A stretch of 64,000 nucleotides of DNA from Orthonyx spaldingii (taxonomy: Eukaryota; Chordata; Aves; Passeriformes; Orthonychidae), in the NCBI GenBank assembly GCA_013397795.1, contig VZTJ01001760.1, forward strand, positions 288,167 through 352,166, read 5' to 3'. Positions 1-11,039 of the stretch are shown here, piece after piece. The notes beneath the pieces are model-generated. The model saw nothing but the letters and a program-made list of their open reading frames with translations, was not told the DNA's origin and did not search any database. Position numbers and translations under genes: made by a program. Every line of letters starts with the position of its first letter. Position 1 is the first letter of the stretch.

Positions 1-38
1 CTGCCGTGGGCAGCCACGCTTCCACTAGACCAGGTTGC
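1..38 (-). mobile_element. CR1 LINE fragment, cut by window edge
   Basis: The first bases read as the antisense of the CR1 3' region, with 'ctgccgtgggcag' followed by 'cttccactagaccaggttg'. Similarity stops after 'ggttgct', so the copy is 5'-truncated there. Its 3' tail lies to the left of the window. No coding capacity remains. Confidence 0.75.
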
Positions 39-174
39 TGGCTGTGCCAGAAAGTTGTGCCAGAGCATTATTAAGAGGAAAAAGTCCCCTTTGTTGGCAT
101 TAAAAAAATCCTCTTCCTTCTTCATCTTCTTCTTGGACTCCTGTGCTCACCAGTCAGACATCCCAAGGCTTGTA

Positions 175-465
175 AAGACGAAAGAGGTTTGCTGGAAGGC
201 TCTACTAAATTGCAACTGGGCAGTTCAGTGGCAGATGAGAAACAGAGACAGTGTGTAGGTAATGCACACTGGAAGGAAAACAGTTTAAACTACTTGTACA
301 TGCTGATGGATTCTGAATTAGTCGTAACTCACTGGGGCAAGATTTAGGCATTGCTACTGACAGCTCAATGTGCAGCAGAGGTCAAAAAAGTAAATAACGC
401 ATTAGGCTCTGTTAGAAGGGAAGAGAGAATAAAGAGCAAATATAAGGCTGTGGCTGTGCTGTGTG
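175..465 (+). mobile_element. Ancient CR1-like LINE, reverse-transcriptase fossil
   Basis: This is a degraded piece of the C-terminal half of a CR1-type reverse transcriptase on the + strand. Frame 1 reads NWAVQWQM at 214-237, the 'gdWa.kWqM.fN' block of CR1/L3 reverse transcriptases. It is followed by 'aatgcacactgg' (261-272), which corresponds to the conserved VMHiG segment in another frame. Next comes 'gctcaatgtgcagcagaggt' (363-382) and 'caaaaaagtaaataacgc', matching the segment that encodes ..QCAAAVKKAN... Stops and frameshifts (for example the stop after RNRDSV at 256-258) show it is dead. It is clearly older and of a different lineage from the young CR1 3' fragments nearby. The match is from memory of CR1 consensus sequences; the family-level call is fairly safe and the subfamily is not. 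Confidence 0.7.
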
Positions 466-870
466 CACAGAGGATTGAGCTTGTGCTTTAAATGCAGCTT
501 TTATTTCTTCGCTAGCTGGTCCAAAATTGGGACTGTCCAGAGCAGAGAAGCAAAGAGAGACTGTCAACACCACTGGGATTCCAGGAAAGGGGAAATCTCA
601 AAGGATATGCCAGTGCCAGCCAAAGGGTGAGCTTAGCACACATCAGAGCAAGCAGCCAAAGGCTCTTGTCCAGAGCATGCACCACAGACAGAACACACGT
701 TCTGGGTTCAGGAGTTTCTGCCTCGAGATAACAGGGGAAAATGCTGACATCATTTGGATTCTGACATCAGGGACTCCTATTTCGCCTAGAAAACTCCTTC
801 CACATCCTCAGACAAGTGACCCGGGTATTCCATCTACTCACAAAGCAAAAAGGGTACAGGGGAGCTTTAC
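466..870. other. Unique non-coding sequence, nothing recognised
   Basis: A 118-codon open frame (527-883, +) lies here but its upstream codon is not ATG and its composition is not protein-like. No repeat is recognised. Confidence 0.5.
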
Positions 871-1072
871 ATCAGAATCATAGAATGGCTTGAGTTGGAA
901 GGAGACCTTAAAGACAACTTACTTCCAACACCATTACCTTCCACTATCCCAGGCTGCTCCACTCCCTGTCCCATCTGGCCTTGAACATTTCCAGGCATGG
1001 AACAGCCACAACTTCTTGGGGTAATCTGTGACAATGTCTCCCCAGTTCTCCAGAAAAATAATTTTTCTTTTA
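871..1072 (-). mobile_element. CR1 LINE 3' fragment
   Basis: Starts with the reverse complement of the CR1 tail ('atcatagaatgg') and continues through the 'ttggaaggagacctta' block, then 'ccttccactatcccaggctg', 'ctggccttgaacatttccag' and a decayed 'aatctgtgacaatgtctc'. This is the order expected for an antisense CR1 3' UTR. It is diverged and loses similarity at a 'ttttctttt' stretch near 1072. Confidence 0.88.
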
Positions 1073-1614
1073 GCTGGTTATTGAATTCCTCTAGATATTG
1101 GCAGAAAGGAGCAAAAAAACTATAACTGTAAAATATCCTAAACAAATTATCAATAGTATAAATATATTGTATTGATTTATATGAATATTTTATTATCAAT
1201 ACATTATCTCTATGCTTTGAGTTTCAATGGTATGGAAAAAGATCCTGGAGTGTGTAGGACTGGAGACTGAACCACAAAAGAGTTCACTGAGGAGGAAAAT
1301 GGAAATGTCTGATGTTTCTGTCTTCATTTTGTTTATCTCATAAGTGAAAAAGGGGGAAAAAAGGTGAAGTGCCTGTACAAATCAACCACGGGTCTTTCAC
1401 TGATGAGCTTTAGTTGTTTGCATTTTATTTACAAACCTATATGTGCTTGGAGCTGTATAGGAAGCACAACACTTTTCAAAGCAAAGCTTTTGCCCAGGGA
1501 TTTTTGTTCTTCATGAAAGAAATCTTTCTGCAAAACCAGCTGTGGGGCTGCGGCTGCTGAAAAAGGAAAATACCTAAGTAAATAAGATCAAGTTCTTATC
1601 GATAAGATCAAGTT
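1073..1614. other. AT-rich unique sequence
   Basis: No gene or dispersed repeat is recognised. At 1582-1615 a 14-base word 'ataagatcaagttc' occurs twice with a 20-base period. It flanks the 12-base perfect palindrome 'cttatcgataag' (1594-1605), immediately before the next CR1 copy. Confidence 0.5.
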
Positions 1615-1975
1615 CAACCCCAAGTCTGGAGTTGTTCAGCCTGTGGAAGAGAAAGCTCCAGAGAGACTTTGGAGACTTTAGAGCTCCTGCCAGTGTCCAA
1701 AGGGGGTCCAGAAGAGCTGGAGAGGGATTCTGGACAAGGGATGGAGTGACAGGACAAGGGGGAATGGCTTCCCAATGCCAGAGGGCAGGGAAGGAATGGG
1801 ATATTGGGAAGGAATTCCTGGCTCTGAGGGTGGTGAGGCCCTGGTACAGGTTTCCCAGAGAAGCTGTGGTTGCCCCATCCCTTGAAGTGTCCAAGGACAG
1901 GCTGGATGGGGCTTGGAGCAACCTGGGATAGAGGAAGGTGTCCTTTCCAACCCAAACCATTCTGCAATTTTATGA
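1615..1975 (+). mobile_element. CR1 LINE 3' fragment with internal deletion
   Basis: Sense CR1: 'ggagttgttcagcctgtgga', then 'gtgacaggacaaggggg', 'gagggtggtgaggccctggt', 'agagaagctgtggttgcccc', 'ggctggatggggcttggagc', ending 'cccaaaccattct'. The usual segment between 'ggaaggtgtcc' and 'ccttccaaccc' (normally carrying 'ctgcccatggcaggggg') is missing near 1942. This indicates an internal deletion of about 45 bases. Open frames on both strands here are by-products of the repeat. Confidence 0.92.
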
Positions 1976-3329
1976 GGCTAAGTTATTTCGACCCTTGAAC
2001 CTAAAAATTGTTTTGTGACAATTATGGGCCTCAGAGCATCTATAGACTTTGTGGATTATTCTGAATTATTTTTTCCTTCTTTTCCCTGGGTATAGTCTAC
2101 CTTTTTTTCTTGTTGCATATCACCATGTTTTCTCCTGAAGTCAGAAGTTACAGCCCTAAAAATGTGGCATTCCCTCTGCTTCTGCAGAGTATCTAGGGAG
2201 GTTTCACTCTCCTGCTTTTGCAATGCCTAAATAAAATCAAACTCTTGGTTTTAGAAAAGTAGGAATGGCATCAAAAATGCCATCACCACACAGTTCCCTG
2301 GAATCTGGCAGACTTTTGCAGCCTGCATGGTTCAGGCATCTACCCGCCTCACTCAACTCATCCCATTCAGCCACCTCCTTCCCACACAGACTCCTCGCCC
2401 TCCTTTGTGCTCAGGCTGCCTGGCACGACTGCAGGCTGTAAATTCCCCAGACACAGGTTTAGCATCGCTCTCCTCTCTGGAGAAAGGGAGGAACAAACCC
2501 ATCAGCACCTCCCTGAGCTGCAGACACATGCACCTGGATCAATACTGCAGTGCTGCAGCAACCCTGGATGGGGCACACCCCTGACACCCCATTTCTTGAC
2601 TCCCTTGATCCCCATCAAGCTGATGAGCTGCCATAGCCAGGACTCTCATGGAGAATCGAAATATATTGTCAAGAAGTGCAGTGGATCCCAAGTAATTAAA
2701 TGTATAAATTAATTCTCCCCTTAAGATATGTTCCTCTCCCATTACTAGGTTTGTCTTGGAGAAAATCCTTGGAGGATCTTCATAAAACTACCACTACTTC
2801 AAATATTGTCTTTCTAAAGCTTTCCTTTCTTTTTTTTTTTTCTAAACCTGATGCCTGCAGCCTGCAATTAAAATAAGTGACATGAAGATGTCTTTAAAAT
2901 AGAGACCTATGAAAAAACTGAAAGGATTGTCTGTCAAAGGGAGAAAAATGAAAAATAGCAGTCTCAGATCTCTGAATGGATGAATGGGGAAAATTCCTGT
3001 CCATCCCTGTACCCAAAGGGATAAAACCCAATGATAGCTTCTCAACTGCTTAGCAGATAATGCATGTGCTGTTTTGATGCTAGTAATGTGTTTTTTACTT
3101 CTTTCTATCTGGGAGGAACGAATCAAATATGAGAGGTGCTGGGACATGATTTTCAACCCATTGCCTTTGATTAAGTGCTTTAACATGTGAGTCCAGAGAC
3201 TTGCAATAATACTAATGGGGCATAAAGCACTATAAACAGGACAGGCCTACTTTTGTCCAAATGCCATTATCCTGGAATAAAAAGAGCAGCAAATGTAATA
3301 TGTCCACTGCTAACCTTTTTTTGACAGGA

Positions 3330-3620
3330 AATTTTCTCTCCTATGTGCACACCATGAATTATGCTGCATTTTGCCAAAACCATGAGCGATTGTTTAATTT
3401 TGTGCGAAGGAGTGTTTGCTAAGCTTGAACCACTTAGCTCAGTGTCGTATTTAGCTGTGAAAATGTGACAGGGTGAAGCAAAACATGAATTCAAAGGGCA
3501 GGCTGCCTGGGCTGAAATCAAATTTCTTTTTATGTCAGGTCTGGGAAAAGGAGGCAAAGACCTGTCAATAAATATTGGGGCAAGTTGCGCATTGTTCAGT
3601 GACTTTAAATATAGTGAAAA
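3330..3620. other. Candidate conserved non-coding element
   Basis: A repeat-free block with moderate AT content and high word complexity, for example 'gaattatgctgcattttgcc' and 'ttaattttgtgcgaaggagt'. It has no microsatellites and no CR1 insertions. The general look is that of vertebrate developmental enhancers, but conservation cannot be measured here. Confidence 0.25.
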
Positions 3621-3898
3621 AGCCTCCTAGAAATGCAAACCACACATTTATCCAGGAAAGATATGGGAGGTTAGAAACTTTGGCTTAGTTTGGTTTTAAA
3701 AGACCTTGAGGAGTCTGCCCCTGTAACATTCCCTGGTGAGGACAAAGCAAGCACTGCTGCGGCACCAGTCTGGATACTTCAGCACAGCTCTTTGGGCCCA
3801 GCTCCATGTCACTTGTAACTTTGTGCTACATTTTATTGCTCTCAGCAAGTTGCAGATTGTCCAACTGTTCTGTCATTTATTGTAAACGGTTGCAAAAT

Positions 3899-3936
3899 AA
3901 AAAAAAAAAAAAAAGGAAGAAGGGCAAAAAAAAAAA
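3899..3936. repeat. A-rich low-complexity tract
   Basis: A 16-base A run is followed by 'ggaagaagggc' and an 11-base A run. There is no retrogene-like sequence upstream that I recognise, so I do not call it a processed-pseudogene tail. Confidence 0.7.
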
Positions 3937-3999
3937 TTCCACAACTCTATAACGTAGTCCTTGGTGTAAATCAAACATTCCCTGTCATGTTGATAGCTT

Positions 4000-4260
4000 G
4001 TGTTAGTCTAATGTATTTTATATTACTCAAAAGCATTGAAACCCTGCAGCTTTCTTCATATAGGCCATTATGCGGTTATCATTAAATTGTCTTGCAAAGA
4101 ACATTATCGGTAATTATAGCAGACACTAAAATCAAATGATCAGACTGGGACCTTTAACACCAAGAGGAACCATTAGAAGTTAATCAAATAAAAGGATGAG
4201 AATAATTATGTTAGGATTAAGCAGTAATATGCCAGAAGTTATAAACTTTGCTGACTATAT
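4000..4260. other. Candidate conserved non-coding element
   Basis: AT-rich, high-complexity sequence with many homeodomain-type words (for example 'ggtaattatagc', 'gttaatcaaataaaagg', 'aataattatgttaggattaa'). It holds no repeats. This is inferred from appearance only. Confidence 0.25.
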
Positions 4261-5499
4261 ATCTTTACTCCTAGCTTCCTGCCTCTCCTCCCGTTTGATG
4301 CTTTTTATATAATACTTTGGCACAGAATGTAAATGACAGTATTTTTGTGTGCCACAAATGGGGCTTTAGGGTTCAAATGAGGTTCATGTCTAAATGGCAC
4401 AAAAAACAGCACTATGTAATGATGAAGATAAAAATAATAGTCCTGTGTGTATGGATAATATATATAAAAGTGTAAAGCTGGAAAAAAAAATCCATTGGTC
4501 AATGAAGCATAAAGTGGTGATAAAAATAGTTGCAACAGGAGGTGAAACCACATGGCTATTGGTTTGCTGCTTGAGGTTGCTTTTCTGTTTTTAAGTGACA
4601 GCCTTTCTGCCTTTCATCTTTTCAACAAGCTGCAAGAAATCCCCTGAATACACAGAAATTGCTCCTGTCATTCCTAGCATTATTCTCTAGGGAAGAACCT
4701 TCCTATCAAATTTGATCTTGGTGTCTGCATGAGCCTTCAAGCAGTAACAGACTCGAAGTTGTCAATAAAACACAGAAAAGTGGCTAAGGAGGTGGTTCCA
4801 GGAAAAGCAGGTTGATTTTGGCTATGGCAGGTGAAGCCAGAACTAAGATCCTTGTAATATTTTTGCCAGGGAATGCTGATGAATTGGACGCTGAGAGAAT
4901 AAGAGCACAAACCTGTCACTTCTGGTAGGAGCCCAAGAGGTGTTTCCTTTACTCATTCCTTCTTTAACAGGAGAATGTGGTTCTGGGATTCTTGTGCTTG
5001 TTACCTGTCCCTGCAGAGCCCAGGACCCTGGTGACAATGCACCAGTGCACTCTGGACCCCATTTTCACAGAGGAAAAACAAAGCAGTGATGAAACATCTA
5101 TTGGAAATCTAGGGTTTGGGATTTCTACCATGTCCTCCTGACATGGAAATAAGGTATCAGCCTCAATTCTATCTCTCTTAGAAAATTTTGCTTTGTACTG
5201 CCTTTTGTCTTGGATTTTTTTCTCATTGAGGATCACTAAAACATGAAGCCTAACTGAATAAGGCTGTTGGTATTGGAGCCAGAGCATTATCTCACTCCTG
5301 AGAAGCTTTGAATCAAATTTTTCTCGTATTGAAGGAGTACAGAACAAAGCCAAGTGACAGATGCGGAGCTGTTTTTGAAGCCTCTTGCACGTACTGAGAA
5401 GGAAACCACCACCTGCCTTGGCACTTGGTGCAATATCGACTCCCCGGGGGTCCCTCTGCCCCCCATGCTTTACACAGCCACAAGAGGAATGGGAATGCT

Positions 5500-5785
5500 C
5501 ATAGAATCACAGAATCTTTGAGGCTGGAAAAGCCCTGCAAGACCATCCAGCCAACCCCAGCACTGCCAATGCCGCCACTGACCCATGTCCCCAGGTGCCA
5601 CATCCACACATTTGTTAAATCTCTTCAGGAATGGTAAGTCCATCACTTCTTTGGGCAGCCCATGCCAGGGCTGGACAACCCTTGTCATGAAGGAATTTTT
5701 CCTAATATTTCATGTAAACTTCCACTGCCACATCATGAAGTCATTTCCCCTTGTATTGTCCCTTGTTAGTTGGGAAAAGAGACCA
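5500..5785 (-). mobile_element. CR1 LINE 3' fragment (second subfamily type)
   Basis: Antisense CR1 starting 'catagaatcacagaatc', with 'ggctggaaaagccctgcaag', 'cactgacccatgtccccagg' and 'gtgccacatccacac', then 'atgccagggctggacaaccc' and 'catttccccttgtattgtcc'. The 'gtgccacatccacac' diagnostic block separates it from copies carrying 'ctgccatgggcaggg'. The same subfamily type recurs at 16.6, 18.8, 22.6, 26.5 and 33.8 kb. Confidence 0.9.
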
Positions 5786-6420
5786 GCACTCAGGGTAAGA
5801 GACTGACCTTAGGTCTACAGAGTCTTAAAAAGACCAAAAGTTTTTCCTATCAACCAGGCAGGGGAAAGAGGAATTACTCTTTCTTCTGACCCAAGTACGC
5901 CAGTGCTAGCTGGAGGGATACTAGCTTTCCTGAAAAAAATCCTTTCCCACCCTCCCCTCCACCCCCAGATTCTAGGGGGGAAAATAGTATTTTGAGAATG
6001 GAAACCTGAAGAGGAGGAAGGGGCCTGTCCAGAGTTAACTGCAAATTATTTCTTCTTTTTTGTGGAATTGAATTAATTCCACAAATTTAAATAATTTTTT
6101 AAAAAATTTTAAAAAATAAAATAATTTAAAATCATTTTAAAAAATTATTTGGGGGCTAGTCAAAATGGTCATGCTATAATGAAACAACTTTTGTCCTATT
6201 TTAAAACCTTTTCAAACACCAGTTATTGGGAAAATTTCAAAATTTAATTTGTTTTATTAAAATTGGATATTTTTAGATTTTCCAGCTAAAATTTTTTTTC
6301 TGTTTTAACCTATTCCTCAAATTAAACACAGATCAACATGCTTTCCCAAAAAAAAAATAATTGTCAACTACAAAATAGGAAAACTTTACCTGCAGTCATT
6401 GCATCAGATAAAATCAGAGT
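5786..6420. other. AT-rich unique sequence with palindromes
   Basis: No gene. Contains the inverted-repeat block at 6061-6150 listed separately, and an A/T-rich run to about 6360. Confidence 0.55.
6061..6150. repeat. AT-rich block with two perfect inverted repeats
   Basis: First inverted repeat: 'tgtggaatt' (6061-6069) and 'aattccaca' (6075-6083) around a 5-base loop. Second: 'aaataattttttaaaa' (6089-6104) and its exact reverse complement (6135-6150), separated by 30 A/T-rich bases. Both are read directly. The second could form by chance in such AT-rich DNA; the first contains GC pairs and is less trivial. Confidence 0.8.
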
Positions 6421-6522
6421 TATAGAATAACTGAATCATAGAATAGTTTGTGTTGGAATAGATGTTAATGAACATGTTCAAGTTCCCCCTGCCATGAACA
6501 GGAAAACCTTCCACTAGACAAA
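6421..6522 (-). mobile_element. CR1 LINE 3' fragment, short
   Basis: Antisense tail 'tgaatcatagaatag', then 'tttgtgttggaatagatgtt', 'ccccctgccatgaacagg' and 'aaccttccactagac'. Diverged; similarity is lost after about 100 bases. Confidence 0.8.
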
Positions 6523-7084
6523 TCCAAGATCATTTCCCATTTCAAAACTCAGCAGATCTCTAAAAATAAGTTTTCAACCCCAGAATGGATGTATTGTGTG
6601 GCTTGCCTTCATAAGGTATTGGGGTAAAACATCTCAGAAAAGTCATTAGGGTCCTTAGAGTATTCAGCCTTCCAAAGGCCATGGGAGACAGTATTTGGTG
6701 GAGAAATAGTGAGGGGAAAAAAACCTCTGAGTTTCAGGCGGAAGCTGTGCTCTGATTTCAGCTTTTCAGGTGGACTGCTAAAAAATTTCAGATGAGGGGT
6801 GTAAAATCATTTTTACTAGAAAACCAAGCTGGATGGGTCACCAGAAAACAATTTGCAGATGCTTTGTATTCCTTCTAGATTGCTTTTCATTTTTGAAAAT
6901 TATTATTCTTAGACATCATAGCAGAATTGTGAATTAACACTCTGTTTATGAGACTGTAATGGTCACTTTCTCTGAACAAAGATTTCCTTCTTTCTCTTAA
7001 TCACATCTCTTAGAAAGCTCTCGTGGTCTGCTGCTGATCTTCATGACTCTGTAGGCTCACGGCCACAGTTTCAGGGCAGAGGTG
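6523..7084. other. Unique non-coding sequence, nothing recognised
   Basis: No exon, RNA gene or repeat recognised on either strand. Confidence 0.5.
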
Positions 7085-7257
7085 TCACAGAATCATTGAA
7101 TGGTTTGGCTGGAAGGGACTGTAAAGATCATCTCCTTCCACCCTATGCCATGGGCAGGAACACCTTCCACTATCCCAGGTGGCTCCAAGCCCTGTCCAAC
7201 TTGGCCTTGGACACTTCCAGGGGGATGGGGCAGTCACAGCCAGGATGGTACAGGGGT
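7085..7257 (-). mobile_element. CR1 LINE 3' fragment
   Basis: Antisense CR1: 'tcacagaatcattgaatggt', 'ctatgccatgggcaggaaca', 'ccttccactatcccaggtgg' and 'ttggccttggacacttccag'. After 'ggggcagtcacagcc' about 20 consensus bases are missing before a 'ggtacaggggtc' remnant. It then abuts another CR1 copy directly. Confidence 0.88.
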
Positions 7258-7395
7258 CACAGAATCACAGAATCATGTGGGTTGAAAAAAATCTCCAAAA
7301 TCACCAAGTCCAACCTTGACTGACCACATGGTCAACTAAACCATAGCACTGAGTGCTACATCCAGCTGTTTCTTGGACACTTCCAGGGATGAATT
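7258..7395 (-). mobile_element. CR1 LINE 3' fragment, third subfamily type, abutting the previous copy
   Basis: Begins with a fresh CR1 tail ('cacagaatcacagaatcatg') right where the previous copy stops. It carries a different diagnostic block: 'caagtccaaccttgactgac', 'ccatagcactgagtgctaca' and 'ttggacacttccagggatg'. Two subfamilies in tandem and the same orientation imply that one inserted into, or at the edge of, the other. Confidence 0.85.
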
Positions 7396-9583
7396 CAGGG
7401 ATACAGGGATTTGGGCATGCAGGGACACAGGGCCATGTATCCAGCAGGCAGGAAGGACAGTCCTCTGCTACGGGACAATCACTTCATTGCATCTTCACTC
7501 ATGAAACAATGTTAAGGAAACAACTGATGCTTCAAGAATCAATACCAGTCTTTGACAAAGAAAAATTGTAAAATACAAAAAGTTTTATATCTGGTATACA
7601 CACGAACATCCATGATGCATTTCCTGCTTGCTCTACTGTTGTAAAATTGCCTTAGATCAGAAGAGAAATATAACCATCAAAGTCCACATACGGACACATG
7701 TGCTGCTACAGCAGCTGCACCAGTGCATTGCACCAACAGCACAGCAGAGCTTTTTTCCCTATTAAATTTGCTGACATGACCGCAACCACCAATTCCCTCT
7801 AATACCCCATAATTTGATTTCACAACCTATTGTGCTGATTCAGAGATTTCAACCAAGTGCTGTGCTGATTGAATTTTAATTGTGATATTAATTCAATAGT
7901 TTCTGCTTCCAGACCTGCATGTTGATAAAACTGGAGCAAATCAGCCCTGCAAAGTGCAAGCTGAAGTGTGGAAGTGATCCAGTGACTTGCCAGGCTTGGA
8001 TAAAACCCATTACCTGACACCATTCACGCAGGTCTCCAAGATCAGACAACTACAAAGGCGGTGACCACCACAGCTTGTCCATCCCAGTGGCTCTGAGCTG
8101 TGCCAGCAGTAGGATTTTTTCAGCTGCAAGCAGCAAGGGTCCTGCAAGCAGTTGGCAGAGAGGATGAGCATCTTCACATCCACCTCTTGCTACCACCTCT
8201 GCCTTGTGTGAGTTGTCACCAGGGCTTATGTCACAGGGGGATTGGGGTGGGGCATGGGACTGGCCAAGGGTTTCCCTTGCCTTCACCCAGGACTGCTTGG
8301 GGAGGCTGCAGGAAAGAGGAAACTGCCTCTCCCCACGCAAAACCAAAGAGTCTTTCGAAAGTCTTGAAAAGTCAACCTACTGGAGGAAACAAACTGATTT
8401 TATTGTTTTTCACAAAAATACAGCTGGTTTCACTCTTTGCCAATGTAAGCTGTTATTACTTTTTCATTAAATCTTTTGCTTTACTATGGAAACAAACTGG
8501 TATTACAGAGGAAATCATATATAAAATGACCTTCTTCCAGTCTGTACATGGAGTGAATACTCCTCCTTTCCAAAACTTTCCATGTTAGAAATAATTGAAA
8601 GGATTCCCAGCACTCAACAACTCATGCCCAGTTCACTCTTCCATTTCCACCAGATTTTATTGAACCACCTGGGATTATTTTAGGAAAGATGGTTGGAGTT
8701 TTTAGGAATTAATTGGTATAGCATGAAAAGTAATGGAAAAATATGGTCATGTGTATCCATTCTGAATTTAAAATCAGGTTGTTTCTACTTAGATCCTGTT
8801 TATGACCTTTTCTCTTGGTTATTCTAATGAATTTTAATTTACTGGCAGGGCTGTTTGGTTGAATGAGAAGTTTACTGGCAGAAGTGTTGGAGAGAATGGG
8901 AGAGAGGACAATTTAATGTGTTACCCATAGACATGTGGCAATGAAAACAAGCTAAAATGTTTCATGTCCCAAACTGGGAAACCAAACTCCTGGGGTGAAT
9001 TACCTGTCCTATGTCACAGTTCAGCTTTCATGTGTACATGCCGCTGAACTGGTTGTGAACGAGACTTATTTGCAGAAGTTATTTGGCAAATAATTTAAAG
9101 TAATTAATCAATTTGAGAAAACTGTAATCTGTTCTTGGACATTTCAAGAGCAGAAAGGTTCTGATTTTGGCAAGGAAATAAATCATCATAAATTATTGGC
9201 CCAACTGTACTATTAACATTAATAAAGCTCCCAAAATAATTAACCAGAAAACTTTTGTTATTAACAAATTATCAAGCTCTTAGTCAGTGTCCTTCCAAAA
9301 TATTAGGTCTTTGCTTCACAGGGGATACTTTGGTGGTTTTATTAATCTGATGGGAAAATAAGAGACTGAGGCCTTCTCTGGACGTGGTGTTAGTGGCAGG
9401 ATCAGTTTCTCCATCATGAGAAATAATTTCTCTTACTACCTCAGAGCCAAAGATATTTGGAAAAAATGAAGAAACCTTCCCTACAATCAGAAGTGCTTAA
9501 ACTCTGACCCATCAAACACTTGCACAGTGTGTCTTTAACACTTAGCTGAAATGAAAGAAGATGTTAAAGTGTTGAAAGGGCCT
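7396..9583. other. Unique non-coding sequence
   Basis: No dispersed repeat recognised. The longest open frame (8100-8588, +, 162 codons) begins at GTG, has no recognisable domain and is probably chance in a locally GC-rich stretch (8080-8340). From 8600 on the sequence is AT-rich, with a TTAAT-rich stretch near 9090-9250. Confidence 0.5.
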
Positions 9584-9715
9584 ACAGGTGTTCCAGGCCA
9601 GGTTGGATGGAGCTCTGACCAACGTGGTCTAGTGGAAGATGTCCCTGACCATGTCTGGGGGTGGAATGAGGTGGGCTTTAACGTCCCTTCCAACCCAAAT
9701 CATACTGTGATTCTT
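9584..9715 (+). mobile_element. CR1 LINE 3' fragment, short
   Basis: Sense CR1: 'ccaggccaggttggatggag', 'gtggtctagtggaagatgtc', 'cgtcccttccaacccaaatc', ending 'atactgtgattct'. Only the last 130 bases of the element are present. Confidence 0.88.
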
Positions 9716-9849
9716 GGATCATAGAATTCTCTAAGAGCTTTCCTGTACAAAGCCACACATTATTAAAGCTGATCACTAGAATGATTCTGGTGAAAATGAA
9801 ATATCTGCTGGAAAATTAGGTAGGAGCTGCATTAGGGAAGGGAAAAAGG

Positions 9850-9871
9850 AAGGCAAGGCAAGGCAAGGCAA
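9850..9871. repeat. (AAGGC)4 short tandem repeat
   Basis: Four perfect AAGGC units followed by an A run. Confidence 0.85.
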
Positions 9872-11039
9872 AAAACGTGTTCAGTTCACCGTCAGTCAGA
9901 ATCTCTCCTGTGTCTTTCTGAGCCCCTTTCCTAGGGGTTGCTGAAACCTAGTGACCATTTTGCCACTTTTGGGCAATCTTTGGTGCCACAGAGTGTTACT
10001 AAAATTATATCTAGCAAGTAGTGAGTCTTGCTAACGCTGAGTAACAACTTGAGCACATTCCTGTAGTAGAAGAACCCAGAGAGGTACTTTTGCCACCAAA
10101 ACGTGAGAGGACAAATTTTCCTTTTGTCTTCACTGAAACTGGCTCCACAATTTTTTCATGTTCCCTGCCAGTTACAGCCAAACACAGGTAATTTATGATG
10201 TATTGAGAGACACTCAAAAAAATCCTTTATTTCTTTAATGCTCATGAAAATTGTCTCACCAGCCTTGCAGTTGCATTTTGGCATCTTGGGTTAGTGAGAT
10301 AAAGATGCACTAGTTCTGGTATTGTCTTGGAAAGAGGTCCAGGCATGCAAGTCCTGAAATCCCACAGAGAGAGATGTCACTGCAGGGACACTGCATTGAC
10401 ATTCTCCCTGAAACCTGATGCTCCCTCACTGTGCAGGGCAAGAGGAAATGAATCCCACCCTCAGTGACAGAGTGAACAGAGGGCAGTGAATCCTTATGAA
10501 CCTTGCGGAAATCCTGACAAAAACAAGATACAGGCAAATTAAGACACAAAGATCCAATGAAAAGAACAGCACTGTGGAGAACATTTCATAAAGTTCCCAA
10601 TTACCCTGTTTCTGTCTTTAAAAAGCACTGTTTGCAACAAGCAGCGGCGATCTGGTTGTAATCCACAAAGAGAGCTTTTAATTTGTTTTTAAAAGCTGAA
10701 ACATCCACTTTTCTTGTGACCTGACAGAAAGAATCACCATTAAATGCTCTAAAGAAAGGAATAGTAAAATGAAATTTGTCTCTGGAAGGTAGGAGAGTTT
10801 CCTAATAATGTTTCAGATTTTTTGTTCTCATCTAGATGGATATCTTCTTTCAAAGCCTGATGGCCAGAGAAATGAAAGATATCTTTCACCATTAAGTAAC
10901 TATAGAAGTTTTACCTTGTTAGATTATTTGTTAGTTGTAAGTAAAATAAAAAAAATGCCCTGTCAGAAGAAGGCTTCAAAAAGTGTAATATTTTGTTTTA
11001 TTTAGCAACTACTTGGGAAAATTTAACACCGAGACAGAA

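Larger units (their letters stand above)
1976..5499. other. Unique non-coding sequence, possible conserved blocks
   Basis: No dispersed repeat or exon is recognised. It contains short homopolymers (T-run near 2829-2841, A-runs near 3899-3914 and 3926-3936). Two stretches, 3330-3620 and 4000-4260, look like slowly evolving non-coding DNA; they are listed separately. Open frames are short and unsupported. Confidence 0.5.

Noticed and set aside
8100..8588. 162-codon open frame on the + strand
   Set aside because: It starts with GTG, not ATG, has no recognisable domain, changes composition half way and has no splice or promoter context. Probably chance openness.
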